Shown here: positions 35,101 to 48,200 of the stretch, piece by piece
Layout of the letters: every line of letters starts with the position of its first letter
Position numbering within the stretch: position 1 is the stretch's first letter
Assembly: GCA_003049485.1 (NCBI GenBank)
Contig: PYST01000061.1
Location: 1 to 64,000, forward strand
Source: Ophioceras dolichostomum
Lineage: Eukaryota; Ascomycota; Sordariomycetes; Magnaporthales; Ophioceraceae
Length of the DNA: 64,000 nucleotides
Direction of reading: 5' to 3'
The notes under the pieces: model-generated
The model's input: only the letters and a program-made list of their open reading frames with translations
The model's database searches: none
What the model was told of the DNA's origin: nothing
Program-made: the position numbers and the translations under genes

Positions 35101-36454
35101 GTCTGGAATGCCTCCTTCACATTCAAAGTGAGATTTCCCGATTTTTCACAGTTTGAAGAAAACTAGGACCTCTACAACGAGATGCCAGAGACCCTTCGAA
35201 CAGATTCAACTCGTATCAATCATAGCATATGCCTAACGGTGACCGAAGCAGTAAGGATGCGCTGTAGAATGCCGTTGCGACTAGAAATACACCTCGCGAA
35301 GCCTGATAGGTGGACGGCCTGGCAAATCATCAGTCCATCTATATAATGTATAGTAGTACAGAGAACATATCGCAGGTACACATGGGTCCACTGTTACAAG
35401 GCACTTGATATACTGAGCACGATGATTCGCACTTGTGTTTCATTCTAGAATCTCTAACTCAAAATTCAGCACCGTACAAACACAAGACCCGGGTACGAGA
35501 CCAGCCCCGTTCTCACCAGTGATGAACACCACTCTTGGATAGGTACTCCATAGGCAACGATGGGAGCGACAGACAACTGCAGAAGAGTCGACAGCGGTGG
35601 TAGTTCAATGATGATTCTCGTTTGTTCACTTGTCAAAATACTGGCGAAAGTACTGAAGCCTGACTGGTGATGAGATCGAAACTTCTACAGTAGGGACCTA
35701 TCTAAGGGAGGTGCTTGGGGAGCGTGGGGAGGCAATAAGGACGGGAAGCTCAAGAGGTCGAGGCAACTTGGAGAAGCTGAGGTTGGGCCTGCCTGCGAGC
35801 CCTGCTCTGGTTGGTCAACCACTTGTCGAGATCGACGATGTGCAGCGACCAGTGAGAAACGTTTGGGCAAGATCAATGATGGAAACGGACCCCACTCGCG
35901 CACTGCGACATTGGTAGCATTGATGATCACCGATCATCACTGACGCGAAACAAAAGCTGTACGCTTGCCACGTTTTCCACGGGGAGACGGATGGGAGGAT
36001 ATTCTTTCATGCTAATCTCATCGTCCTCTAGGATGTGGGCTGGGCCTTCACTAGCAGGGTAGCTAATTTCAACTACGCACTGTTGCAGACATCGAAATTA
36101 ACCAGATGGGAGCATCCAAGTTGTTTCTGGGTGACTTGCTCGGCCATGGTCTGTACATAACCTACCTCTTTTGAGAAGCAATCTGTTTCAGTCGAATCTC
36201 ATCAATCCTGTTAAATGGCCTCGACCTGCTTCACAGCTTCCCGCCCAAAGTACGCCTTGCCGACGCCTGCCCGGTGCCGCCTCAGGAAGGGACCTGCCTC
36301 GCACCGACCGTAAGCAGTCAGCGCGCAATCGGCCGAACCGCGTCTGACACGCACTGCAGCTGGGCTGCAGCAGCCCTGGTCCTGCTCGGCCGCCGTTGTT
36401 GAAGCCGGGCGACAGCCGAGCTACCATCAACATACACCAACCTAGCCGTCGACC
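32113..36454. other. Long gene-free region
   Basis: About 4.3 kb. Base composition is less GC-rich than in the coding regions. No domain-bearing open frame was found. A tRNA-like relic may lie at 33092-33183. I saw no transposase, reverse transcriptase or terminal repeat. Confidence 0.5.
33092..33183 (-). other. Possible tRNA-like relic
   Basis: On the minus strand, 5' GCCTCAA can pair with 3' TTGAGGC followed by A, forming a perfect 7-bp acceptor stem over 92 nt. A T-loop-like GGTTCGAATCC precedes the 3' acceptor strand at the right distance. A weak D-arm (GATC-GGAA-GGTC) and a CGCT/AGCG anticodon-like stem enclosing TTCAA can be drawn. The T-stem has mismatches and the D-loop is too short, so a functional tRNA is unlikely. 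It could be a decayed Leu-like tRNA or chance. Confidence 0.25.
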
Positions 36455-39293
36455 ATGGGAGAAATTGCGAACAAAATTCGGGCCAAATTATCCAGACATT
36501 CGTCGTCGGCGCCGCCGAGGAACGTTGCGACAAAGCGCGAGTCGTCGTGGTTCGCCCCATCACTTTCAAGCCAGAAGTCGAGTGGCAAAGCACCGCCTTC
36601 AGTCTCCGAAGATGATGCCGGCAGCTTAACGCTCGAAAGCGAGTCCGAGGAGCGCAGGCCGACGTCCAAGCCGGTAGCCGCTGCCTCGAAAATCCCCGCC
36701 GTGGTTGAGGAAGAGAACGTGACATTGGAATCTGGGCCAGGATCGCAGAACCAAGAGCACATTGATCCGCTCCAGGATACGAAGCCCGAATCATCCGCCG
36801 ATGCCTCCGCCGATGCCGAGCCGAACGCCCTGACTCCCTCCTCAAACCAAGCCTCAGTGGTAGAGCAAGAGTCGCAGACGGACCGCAGAGGTGAAATGGG
36901 TTAGTATTCATAAATCCACCCCCTCCATTTAGGTAGTGCAGACCTGCAAGATTGCGACTCGTGAGCCGTTAAAGATTGTGTGGTTAGGTCTGGAACATTC
37001 CGCCCCAGTGCAAGCAAGCTCTCCACACGGATGCTCGGTACAGCTGATACTGAACCCATGGCCCCGGCCCGTGCACAGAACCGGCGACCCAAGCTCCCCG
37101 CAACGCCAACGCGGACGCCACCCTCCCTGACCAAGGCGCCTCGACCTCTGCTGCTTTGACGAAAGATCCGATAACCGCGGCGTCTCCGCAAGCTACCATT
37201 CTTCCGGAAAAGCCACCTCGACCACGTACGCAAAGCATCCTGCCGGCCGGATTGCAAACCCAGCTTCTCCACACGCTGCTCGGCGGCGCCACCGCCGCAG
37301 AGGCATCTGGAACCAACGAGGTCCTCTTGCACATCCCCACGACGAACATCGAGGATCAAGTGGGCTCGATCCTGGACGAAGCTGCTGCCAGCACGCACAG
37401 GGCGGCGGCGCACAGAACAATGGTTAAGAACCGCAAGGTCTGGGTGCGGCGGCCAGGCGGCTCGGCCACGCTCGTGTCCTTCACCGAGGACGATGTCGTC
37501 GACGACGTGCGCGACACCGTCCTGCGCAAGTATTCCAACTCGCTCGGCCGCCAGTACGACGCCCCCGACCTCACACTACGGATCGTGCCACGCGAGCCAC
37601 ACCGGGAGCGTACATTGGCACCGGACGAGCCCATCGCACGGCTTGTCGACGCATATTATCCCGGCGGCCAACGTGTCGACGAAGCCCTGGTCATCGACGC
37701 ACCACTCCGCCGCACGCCGCGACATTCACCTCGGGCCGGGCCGCCCCACGCCCCGCACGTCGCCTCGGCCTATTTCACCGCGCCCACAGAGGAGGCAGTT
37801 GCCACCACGACGGCCGTGAGCGGCGGGCGCCACCAACCAGCCGAGTCGGGTACAGACTACTTCGGCCCCGCGGCTGCGGCGGCTATCATCGCGGCGTCCG
37901 GAGGTACCGCGCACCTCGCCAACGGCACCCCCGCGCTACCTCACAGCATCAACGTGCTCACTACCGGCCAGCTACCGTCGATCCCCCAGATTCCCTCTCC
38001 AGGTGGTGCGCGGACTAGAAATTACCGAGACCGGCCCGAGAGGCCTCGGCTGGGGCGCCAGCACACCTCTTCACCCACGGTGCTGAACCTCGTCACCCCA
38101 CATGCTGGAGCACATGCTGGAGGCCCCCACACCGTGGCGACGGCTCATGGTATGTTCTGCAGCAGCTGAACGCTGTTCCCCCACGATGTATTATCCATTT
38201 GAGAATACTCTCGGCTAACCGTCTACGTCCATCCACACTGCGCACGCCAGTCCTGACGGACCAAACCGTTCCGCTGACAGCCCCGGCCAATTCGATCCCA
38301 ACACCGCCTGCCGTCGTTCCGGTCATCGGCGACGGAGGCGCCACGATCAAGCGAGTGGGGACGCCGCCGCCGTCCGCGGTCCCTGCGCGGGTGTCTTCTC
38401 CCCGCCCGGCCGGCTCCTCCCGACCTAAGAAGTCTAAGAAGGCCAGTGCGGAGAGCAAGACGGTCGCTGCAGCCGCCGCCGCCGCAGCCGCCCAACAACA
38501 GCAACAACAGCCGCCCGCGTACATCCCGCCCGGCATCCTCAGCGGTGGGGTCCCGTGCATTAACGTGCTGATCGTGGAGGACAACCCGATCAACCTGCGG
38601 CTGCTGGAGGTGTTCGTCAAGCGCCTCAAGGTGCGGTTCCAGACGGCGGTCAACGGGCGCGAGGCGCTCGACCGCTGGCGCCAGGGCGGCTTCCATCTCG
38701 TGCTGATGGACATCCAGCTGCCCGTCATGAGCGGCCTCGACGCCACGCGGGAGATCCGCCGGCTCGAGCGTATCAACTCGATCGGCGTCTTCTCGTCGTC
38801 CGCAAGCAGCGCGCCCGAGGAGGTCCCCGCCGAGCCCGCCGACGACGACAAGCTCGCCAACCGGGACATGTTCAAGAGCCCCGTCATCATCGTCGCCCTG
38901 ACGGCCAGTTCCCTGCAGAGCGACAGACGAGACGCCCTCGCGGCCGGGTGCAATGATTTCTTGACCAAGGTATGTGTTGTTGAAATGTGTTTTTGAGAAT
39001 CCGTTCCTTTATTTCTTATTTACGTACTGTCCGTCTGCTGCATCACACGTATATCCCTGCTAACTAGCGTTTTCCCCTCCCTCTTCTCTGTTTAGCCCGT
39101 CAACTTTGTCTGGTTCGAGAAGAAGATCCGCGAGTGGGGGTGCATGCAGGCGCTCATCGACTTCGACGGCTGGCAGCACTGGAACGAGCTCGTGGCCGAG
39201 GGCGCAGACGCCGCGGCGAAGAAGCTGGCCGCCAAAGTCAAAGCGAAAAGGAACCGTTCTTCCACAAGCGGCGGAATGACCAGCGGCGCGTAG
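36455..39293 (+). CDS. ssk1: Response regulator Ssk1 of the HOG/osmotic-stress MAPK pathway, 4 exons
   Basis: Output regulator of the fungal multistep phosphorelay: the histidine-kinase/HPt pathway phosphorylates it, and its unphosphorylated form activates the MAPKKK of the HOG cascade. Exons are 36455-36890, 37079-38149, 38251-38969 and 39096-39293, all in phase, giving 807 residues. The first 590 residues are low complexity (Ser/Pro/Thr/Ala, with Ala and Gln runs near 38466-38510). The receiver domain is C-terminal: acidic pair Glu612-Asp613 in VLIVEDNPINL, phosphoacceptor Asp656 in VLMDIQLPVMSGL, and conserved Lys742 in CNDFLTK just before the last intron. The characteristic insertion after REIRRLERINSIGVF and the ending VNFVW..KIREWGCMQALIDFDGW identify Ssk1 specifically rather than Skn7. 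It is probably cytosolic. Confidence 0.93.
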
Positions 39294-40386
39294 TGACTTC
39301 CGATATTGGTCGGCGTCCACACACCCTTCTTCTATTTTTTGTCGTCGTCGAGGAGAATCTACCGCCGCCGCCGCCGCCGCCTCCGCAGCCCGTCTCCCGA
39401 CCTCCTATACAGAAAGCGGAGATTCTGTAAACACATTGCATTGCATGGCACACACGTTTACTCACCTCGACTACCTCCGCGCTTGGCCTTGGCTTGGCGC
39501 GTCTGTTTTTCACTCTCTTCTTTTTCTCTCGACCTACGTTCCTCTTTGTTCCACGGTTTGTTGGAACACGTGCTACGCTAGGGGTTATCTCCTGTAGTAA
39601 TGTCGCTACCACATCGTTGACATTGTGTCTTCCAATAGGGTTTCTTGTTTTCTTCTTCTTTGTCGCGCGTTCCGGGACGGGAGGGTTGCTGCTGGAGTTG
39701 AGGACCTCGGAAGGACGGCTCAGGCTTTACTACAACAGATCGACGAGTTCGACGCGATTGATGACGATACCACTTCAGGAGCCGAAAACACGCGCATTTT
39801 CTCTTCCCTACTTATTCTAGCATCTCTTAGACGGCAGTATCACATTTTGACTTGCTCCTCATCCCCTTTCGATTCTTCCGCGTTAGTATCAGGTACATAA
39901 TATGGCATTGGAGTTCGGCCAAGGCTCTGCTGTAGGGGAATACCAATACACTAGATACGGCACACCTATATCTTTTCTCCGGTTCAAAGGTCCTGAGATG
40001 CGTCGCGGCCCTTCGAAAAGATATCAAGACACCCAAGGTTGACATAGGAGTGATCACGTGTCTGGTCACACCTCATTCAATTCTCGCTTCCGATTGGCTG
40101 ATTGCAACCCCACTCCATTCCCACACCACACCTCTGGAGAGCTCCGAGCTCCACGAGAAATTTTTGTGCTGTTCTTGGTTCATAATAGCGAGACGGATGC
40201 ATCCCATGAATTGCCAGCCACACTACAGCGATCGACAAGTTTCTGGCGCCTCTTCGATCCTTGACGTCGCGGTATGTTTCTTATGAGGCATTGAACGAGA
40301 GGCATTAAGCGAGCGGCAATGCCCACGCACACAGCGTGTCCTTCCCGATAGCAGGTCCCTGACTCCTCTCCTCCAGCGCGGCAACC
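39294..40386. other. Intergenic region between ssk1 and the mS45 gene
   Basis: About 1.1 kb. A CCG-type repeat at 39361-39386 lies in the probable 3' untranslated region of ssk1. No gene supported. Confidence 0.55.
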
Positions 40387-41771
40387 ATGCCTCCCAGAAT
40401 ACCCGTCCGGACGACGACGGTGGCGAGCCCACTAGGCTTCCTGTCCGACTCCCTCTCCTCCCTCTCATTATACTCCTCCTCATTACTATCAGCAACATCA
40501 TCATCAGCATCATCAGCCTCGCCACTACCAACATCCCGAACGAGGCAGCCATGCTCCGTCTCGGTGACGGCCACCCGGTCCTTCTCCGCAACGCCGGCCG
40601 CCCGCGCGCGCAGGCCCTCCAAGAGGGACAAGATGATGATGTACTCTTGGTTCAAGAACCAGGGGGCCCGCTACAAGGAGCTCAGGTGCGAGAACTACCT
40701 CGGCAAGGACGTGCCCTTCCCGCGCAACCCGTTCTTCAAGAGCCTGCCCGTCCTGTCCGAGGACGCGCGCGAGATGATCTGGGAGAAGGTCATGCGCCAG
40801 GGCGAGTCGGTCAAGGCCGTCTCGGTCGAGCTGGGCGTCGACATCCGTCGCGTCGCTGCCGTCGTGAGGCTGAAGGAGGTTGAGAAGAGCTGGGTGGAAA
40901 CTGTGAGTTTTTTTTAGTTTTTTTTTCCCTTTTATCTTCGAAGTTATCCTTTCTATATCTTCCGTCTTGCTCCGTGTTTCCGACGCCATCACCACCACCA
41001 CCACCAACACCACCAGAATATCCCTAAAGTGATGATCAACTTCAAAAAATAAATCGATTAGTCTTGAAGACAAGCACCCATGGTTACAAACTCAGCTTTG
41101 CGAGCCTCTCTGATTAGGGAAATATCACGTACATCTCTTTCTTGCCATTTCTTTCCATTTTCGACTATCACCAGAAGAGGCTGACCAAACCATTCTCTCT
41201 ACTCCCCACACCTACACTACAGGGCAAACGCCTCGCAATCCCCTACTCCCGCACAATCCTCAACCTCCTCCCCACGCACGACTACGACCTGAAGTCCGGC
41301 CCGCTCCGGCCCCTGGAGCCCATCAACGAGGTGCCCGTCCACCCCTACACGCAGCAGCAGATCTGGGTGCCCGTCTCGGAGTCCCGCCGCTTCACGCGCG
41401 CCGACGCCGCAAAGGCCTTCCACGAGCACCTGCTGCCCACGGACGCGCGCATCCCGCACCCGGAGTACGTGCAGATGGAGCGCGACATCCGCGTCCGCGG
41501 CGACGCGCCGGCCGAGGCCCGCGAGAGGTTCAGGGAGGCCGCCGCGCTCTCCGAGACGTGCGTCGCGCAGCGCAACAGGCGCGCCGCCGAGGACGAGGAG
41601 AGGGTCACCACGCGCGTGCGGGGCGCCCGGGCCGAGTTCAGGTTCAGGGACGTCAATGTCGACAGCTCGGGCCCGCACGGGCGGTCGCTCAAGGGTGTGG
41701 GGTGGCGGTACGGTGTGGGGTTGTACGATCGGAAGAAGGGCGAGGTCAAGATCCCTACCAAGGTTGAATGA
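40387..41771 (+). CDS. MRPS35: Mitochondrial small-subunit ribosomal protein mS45 (fungal S35), 2 exons
   Basis: Component of the mitochondrial ribosome small subunit. Exons are 40387-40902 and 41223-41771, joined by a 320-bp GTGAGT...ACAG intron in phase 0, giving 354 residues. The first 75 residues are Ser/Arg/Thr-rich with almost no acidic residues, ending TRSFSATPAARARRPSKRDK, a classic mitochondrial targeting presequence. The mature part begins MMMYSWFKNQG. It carries the conserved blocks SVKAVSVELGVDIRRVAAVVRLKEVEKSW and GKRLAIPYS that I associate with fungal S35/mS45 (the mitochondrial regulator family including yeast Emr1-like sequences). The junction VET-GKRLAIPYS restores the usual spacing. 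The intron is longer than usual for the window and contains T and CCA runs. Confidence 0.85.
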
Positions 41772-42386
41772 GAGGCACCTACCTAAGTTCATGGGTGGGT
41801 GGGTGGTTTGGTGTGGTGTGCCGCCGTCTCTTGCTTACTATTGAGCGGCGTCTTGCCGGCACTCCAAATTGTCCTGTTCCCGGCCCGTCTACACTACCTA
41901 CCTGGTAGGTACCTAGCTAGGGGATGCGATGGGTCTTGATGTTGATGGAACCCCCCATATTCTACCCTTGTTTGCTTCTCTTCGCCCGTTTACGAGGGAA
42001 AGGGGCGAATGTGTAGGGAGAGTTCTCCCTGATCATTTTTACGAGCGATTCGGGGAAGTCCGAGAGGTGTGGCCGGCGGTTGCTTGCCCAATCGCCAGAA
42101 ACCAGAAACCGAAGGCAGCACTGTAGCATTCTGTATCATTTGTACGACTGTATAGAGGAGCTAGTATATACCACCATCTTCTGTGTCTACAATCTCATCT
42201 AGGGAGCAACCACGCCGCTGAAGCTTAGCCAAACGTGTCTAGCTAGGTCTTTGATGAAACAAAATCGTCGTTAACAGGTTCGTGTAGGTAAACAAGTTAG
42301 GGGTCGGGGCACAGAGGCTAACCCTCCTGTCCTCCCTTCACCAGACTCCACCGCCCCCATGATCTGGGGGTAGGGGGGAGGCGCCC
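41772..42386. other. Convergent 3' intergenic region
   Basis: About 0.6 kb between mS45 and the phosphatase. Holds a palindromic motif cluster at 41894-41920 (CTACCTACCTGGTAGGTACC). No gene supported. Confidence 0.55.
41894..41920. repeat. Palindromic TACCTACC/GGTAGGTA motif cluster
   Basis: Inverted arrangement around CCTACCTGGTAGG, another instance of the motif scattered through non-coding DNA here. Confidence 0.6.
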
Positions 42387-45246
42387 TCAGGCAACCGCGG
42401 CCATCATCTTGGCATGGGACTCCCAGTCCACAAGCTCCCCTTGCCCGTCAGCATCGATATCCACGAGAAGGTTCTTTCGTACGCGTTCGACCGTTTCCGG
42501 TGGGATGTCGCAGTGGTCCGTCAAGTACTTCTCGACCGAACCATATTTCTCGCGCAGCAAGGCAAGGGTGCCGAGCATACTCTCCTTCCTATTTCGGTTG
42601 GCTCCCGGCCCAGAGAGGGTGGTCAGTAGAGCTTCGTCGATCCCAGTTGGGAAATAAGATAAAAGAGAAGATTGTATGAACTGGTGTGGATTGGCTCCCT
42701 CAAGCGCCGCGGTAAAATGCAAGCGCCGTTGTAGAATGCCTCCCCTCCATTTCGAAGTGCTACGTCCTTGTGTTTCTAGAAAGAAGAGCAGGTAAGGGTT
42801 GCCGCCTCAGGTTTGTCCAAGCCGTTGACACAATCCTTCGGCAGTCCAATGATCCGACTGGGGGCTGAACGGTCAGGCTGGGAGTGGAGTTGGTGTCTGA
42901 TGTGGTGGGAATGGGGGGCCCTCAACAGCGCGCGACACCGGTAGATGGGCTATGACGAGAAGATGCAGTGCGACGAAAATAGAAAGATGCCACGGGAAGG
43001 CAAGGCTGGCCAGCGTATTGAGAGAACGGCAGTTGGGATCAACGACAACTATGAATTTCCCGGGGAAGCAGTCGCCCACACTGATGTGACGATGCCCCAC
43101 AGATCAATATTGAGTGAGCTGCGGCACAGAGTGCGGGTTTCCACCAATAACTCTGCAGCCTTACCTTCTCCCGCTATGGTGCAGCTCACACACCACAGTA
43201 TTGCTTTGCCACATGCCAGCCCTCAGCCGCCGCGCACCTCTGTGGTGCACAAAACACTTGCTGGTGATAACTTTGCAGCAGCCGGAGGGAAACGGGGTGA
43301 TCTGCAGGCCACAGGCATCGATGTGATGAACCTAGTGCGTACGACCAGGCGGGTTTGATTCCGTGCCGGGCGAAGTATGAATGAATGCCATAGGGGAATG
43401 ACAGGCTGCCAAGGATGCGTCTCGGTGCTCAAAATGGAACAAAATGCATCAGGGATGGAGGCAGTCAGGTAGCCAGCAGAGAGGTGGATTAGCTAAGCAA
43501 AGTCGCAGCAGCAATCACTAGTACTACCAGAGAGGGAGCCGCCATAATGTTGCACTTGCACGAAGGGGGTTTGTGGGCGATAAGATGGAATGATTCATTC
43601 CACTCAAACTTCTCAGTCGTCGACAAAACAGGAGACAGCCCCGATGTGGCACGAGATCGGCGTCTAAAGAAGTGCCGCCCCTCGCATGGCAAGCAATTCA
43701 TATCCCACGACAATAAACACGTAGCACGTCGGTCGCGAAAAGGGATCCGTACTCGAGCCACAAGCCAGGCTTGGAGGTTGGGGGAAAGGGGGAAGGGGGA
43801 AGGGGGAAGGGGTATAACTCACTTCGCACTGACCATCCTCTCCGCCCCAGCTCGGTCGTCCTTGAGCGACCCGCTCTGGATCAAACCCAGGACGAACTCC
43901 TCTTTGCGGTGCCCAAGGCCAGCCTCTGTAAGGCTGTACTCATGAGCGACAATCTCGTCGGCGACCCCGCAGAGGGTCATCACCAGGGCACAGATCACTC
44001 CAGTCCTGTCTTTGCCCGCAGAGCAGTGGACAAGCAGGGGCGTGGGTGGCGACGACGCCTGCTCTCCCTCTCCATTGCCTGCGATGTGTTCCAGAATGGC
44101 GTGGAATGGCTTGAACGGGTGGTCAGGCCGCGTGCCCAGTTCGAGGATCCGTTCGTATACAGCCACGAATCCCTGGTTGACGGGCAGGCCCCGAAGAAGA
44201 AGGCGCATAGCCAGTTAGAAAAGGAGGCGATGAAAGTGTAGAAGGAGTTATCACGCCTGCGCGATGGGGACCGCTCATTAGGCGGATTACGTCCGTCGGG
44301 GCAGTTTTGTAGAAAAAGAAACGTTATGGCCTTTGCCTCTGCCTTCTTCGTCTTGCTCTTCAGCCGCGGGAGCCAGTAGTATAGCCATGCTGCTGGAGAG
44401 GCTCTCCGTAAGGCAGGCTTGTAGGCTTTCCCAGGTGGTCATACAGGAATAAGGCGAAGAGGGCAAATTAGTCCCGGCGTGACGGGGCGTGGCTGGCTTT
44501 ACAACTCAGCGGCAGACATGGTAGAGCAAGTGCCCAGGCATCAGTAGAACCGGGATACCGCAAGATATCCCAACGTGAGTGAATGTCCCATTCTTTCTGC
44601 ACGCTTTGGCGAAAGCCAGCTTGCCCCGCTAGCCCATGATATTAACAAGCCGCCTTGGTCGTGCATTCTCCATGGCTGACCACCTTCCTACCCAGCCGAC
44701 TGAGCTGGTTGGTTCTCGCATCACCTCGGTAGTGCCCACCATAGAGCTGTGTGATAGTGGTCACAGCCCCAAGTTCTGCAGAGAGAAAGATGACGGGCGG
44801 CAAGGGATGTAAGGGTAAAAGCAAGGCAGTCATAGAACTAGTGAGGTTGAGGTACTCACAGCTGTGCCGCCGTGTGCAAACCGGGTCCAACGCAGGGCGA
44901 CCGCCTCAGGGGTGTAATCCTCGCCGTCCAGCAGGATCGGGACCATGTGCCTCTTAGCGCCATCCCATTCGACGATTCTGCCACCTTCGCGGTGGACGTG
45001 GTTGTCGACCTCAACTATGGACCGCAGGTCATACACGTCCGTGATTTTGAGATCTTGTAGCATCTGGATGCCTTCGTCTACCAGCAGCGACGGTTCCGTC
45101 GAGCGAAAGACTACCCCGCGACGGACGGCCTTACCTGGGTAGGCGGCGCTGGCATATCCGCCCAGGTCTCGAAAGTTGGCCAGGCCGGGGACGGCGAGGA
45201 AGGGAGGCGTGAGTTGGAGGGAGAGAGGAGCCGATGCCGCGGCCAT
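42387..45246 (-). CDS. Tyrosine/serine phosphatase (IphP/Y_phosphatase3 type), 3 exons with long introns
   Basis: Cysteine-dependent protein or lipid phosphatase. Exons are 44860-45246, 43823-44172 and 42387-42588; phases match and give 312 residues, a normal length for the family. The N-terminal block GLANFRDLGGY...GVVFRSTEPS is the family hallmark. The catalytic P-loop is HCSAGKDRTG with Cys179 and Arg185. The C-terminal part SAK-KESMLGTLALLREKYGSVEKYL is reconstituted by the second splice and matches the expected helical tail. Unlike neighbouring genes, its introns are 687 and 1234 bp. The 1234-bp intron includes a G/A-rich minisatellite at 43778-43812 next to the donor site. No exon-like sequence in family register was found inside either intron. 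The substrate is unknown. The start at 45246 is the first Met before the family homology. Confidence 0.85.
43778..43812. repeat. GGGGGAA-type minisatellite inside a phosphatase intron
   Basis: Four to five G-rich units of 7 bp. On the gene's strand it reads as a C/T-rich run just after the GTGAGT donor. Confidence 0.85.
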
Positions 45247-48200
45247 TTTGGGGAGCTGGAAGGGGTGGGTGGCGAGAATTGGGAGGGGCTGCTTGGTCGA
45301 GTGACCAATCGGGTTTCAGGAAACTCCGCGACAGCAACGGCGAGGCTTCCTCAGGTGAGGCAAAAATGGCACCAGGCCGAAATAGCGTGAGGCTGTTTGG
45401 GTACGTAGACAGTTTTTGGTTCTGGGCTGAGCGCGGCGGGAGGGGAGAAGCACGAATTGGAAGAGTGCGACAACCTAGATGTGGAGATCAAGTAGGCCAG
45501 CACGAGCGGGAGAGCTCCTCCTCATGAGGGGTTGAAGATGGCGCGGGAGCACAGGAGGAAGGAAGGAAAAAAAAAAGAAACGGCGTGAAGAGATCAAAAA
45601 CGGCCTCGTTTTACGAGCACAAGACGCTGCTCCGCAGTTGGAATCAGAGGAAACTTGGAAACCGGCGCCTCGAATATGCAGAAGATTGTCGGCAGTTGAA
45701 TACCACCTATTTGGACCCTGAAGAAGAAGAAAGAAAGAAGGAAGAAGCACTTTCCTACCTAGAGGCGGGAGTTTTGATGACAATAGCGGGAAGGTGCAAA
45801 GCAGGGTCGCCCTTGTTCCCGTTCTGGCAGGGTCCTTGCTGCCCGAATCATCAGATGGTCCTTCCGCGACGGGTTCCACGCCGCCGCAACTGCCATCCTG
45901 CCGCGGCGCTCCCATTCGTGGAGGATGAATAGGATCTGTATCGGAAGCAACCTTGGATGGGTGTCCGACGGATCAATATTCGAAAGTGAAAGAGATGGGG
46001 TACGAAAGGACAGCCAACAGCAGACACGCACGCAATGGGGGAGATTCGAGGGGAGGAGAGGACGGACATGGCTGGTGTGCGACATCGTCAAAAGTACAGC
46101 CAGTGTTTGAATCCACCCCCACTCAATAGGTAACCACGGGTGATGACAGGTAACGTTCGGCTTGCATGTCTTTCCTCCATGTCGTGGCAGGCCCACGGAA
46201 CGGGACAGAGGGAAAAGGTGGTGTGGATGGAACACCAAATGCAGTACATTGCAGTGCAGCGGAGTGTGATGCAGCGCGTCGGCGTGCGCTTTTGGTCGCT
46301 TTCTGAGTGCTTCCCTCGAGAATCCCACGCCAACATCCGTCCATCAGCCATCCAATATTGAGTATCGCCAGCCGGCGCAGGTTCTGTGAAGGATTTGTTG
46401 GCATTCGTCGAGTCCTATGCGTGCTGCCGTCTTTCGCTCAACTCAGGTATATGCGTAGAGTTGCAATATCGTGAGGCGTCTTTTGCGGCGATTTCGTGCG
46501 CGGCGGGGCTCCTGTGAAATGTCAAGCCACCAAGTCGATCCCCAACGGTATCCCCAACGGTCCCGGGGAAGATCAGCGGTGGCGTCGAGCGAGTGAGAAT
46601 GAGGCGACCGTCCTGGGCATAGAAGCATCCAAGGAAAACTAGAAACGGCGCAACAGTCCCGTGCCGCACATCCACAGAGGTCAAGGCCTGCGTCGCTTTG
46701 CGGCTCTTCCGCATCCCGTCAACCATTCGCTCTATACCTGGAAACTGCCGAGGCCTTGTTCCCGCAAACACTTTCTGTTGATTGCTGATCGTCACTACCC
46801 GTCATCACGACTCCTCCGCCAGCACTGCCAACAGAAATCGATAAAGAATAAGAAGGCATCCAGGCGCGGCAGGCGATGAAAACTGGCCTGTTCGTCATCA
46901 GTCCGGCCGTTGTCCGGCCGTTTCTGTAGCCACTCGGCCACACGGTCGCATGCCGGGACTTGTACCCATCGAGAGTCGCAGCCAGAAATCGAAATCTAAA
47001 TCAAGGGAGTTTTGGCTCGAGTTGCGAACATGAGTAGAAAACGAGCACGTGTTTCATGAAATGGAATCACGTTGGCCACCAACGCACGCCAGTTCACACC
47101 GAGACACCAGAGAGAAGGAAAAAAAAATTGTGCGTTAGCCTCATCTTTGCGGCCAGAGTCTGCAATCTGTATTTTGTTGAGCAGGTGGCCATGCTGCGGC
47201 CAGTGATGTCAAGTAACACAGATATCCCGCAGCGGCGTGTGTACATGCTTCATTGGCTCTCCCGAACTGGGGAGACCTCATTTCCGCCTGCATTCACTCG
47301 CCTCGTCTCATCCATGTGAGCAGAGGTGAGAATGCCCTCAAGAGCGCCTCGCATTATTCCTTGATTTTTTGTTGGCCTTTTGGTGGCCTGCTGCCTAGGT
47401 GTACGAGACCGTTTTGTGACCTGTCCGTCACTGGGCGGGTGAGAGAAGCTGAGCGCAGACAGCTGCGGCAAGATGCAGCACGTTTTGGTTTTTTTTGGTT
47501 TTGTTTTGTTTTACCCCCGCATCGTGTCATTATCACATCACGTCTCCCGCATGCTTCTGAAGGCAAAAGATCAAAGGTGCAGACGCGCAGCACGTCAGAC
47601 CGCCTGGGAAGAAGCCCAACTTTGGTACGCGGTGGCTAGACAATATCCTCCTCGTATCTGTCGGTTCCTCGTTCTTCGTTCGTCGTCCGCGGTGGCGTGG
47701 CTGCGTCCACGTTGCAACGGCAAAACTTGCCTTATAGATTCCTAAGGCGTCGCTGTCCGTGGACGGGCCGGCCCTGATGACATGCATACATACGTCTTGG
47801 TTCGCGAGCTAGAAGGCACATAGGTGACAGATAAAAAGGCATCGACGGTAGCCTGGGTGTTGCGGAAGATGACACCAACCCGAGTTGGAGGAGAAAGGAC
47901 AACCCAGCAAAGGGCAAGAACACGCAAATTTTGCCAGGTGGCAAGCCCCTCCAAGAAAAAATCAAGAATGTACCAGCGGCCCGGAGAGCTGAAGGCAGGG
48001 CGGTTCAGCTGAGGATCCTTGATCCTAGAGGGGTAACGAAGCTAGAAGGAATGATGGAGGGGGAGGGGGGGTGAGGGGTAGCTAGCTCCCAGCGGCCACC
48101 TACAAGCATCTCAACACGGCAGAAATAAACGTCGTGAGACGAGCCGGTGAACCAGTGCCACGCAGTGACAGCCGGTCACGATGCGCGAGAAGGAACTACG

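Noticed and set aside
32113..36454. Transposon remnant
   Set aside because: No transposase, reverse transcriptase, integrase or terminal repeat motifs were seen in any frame.
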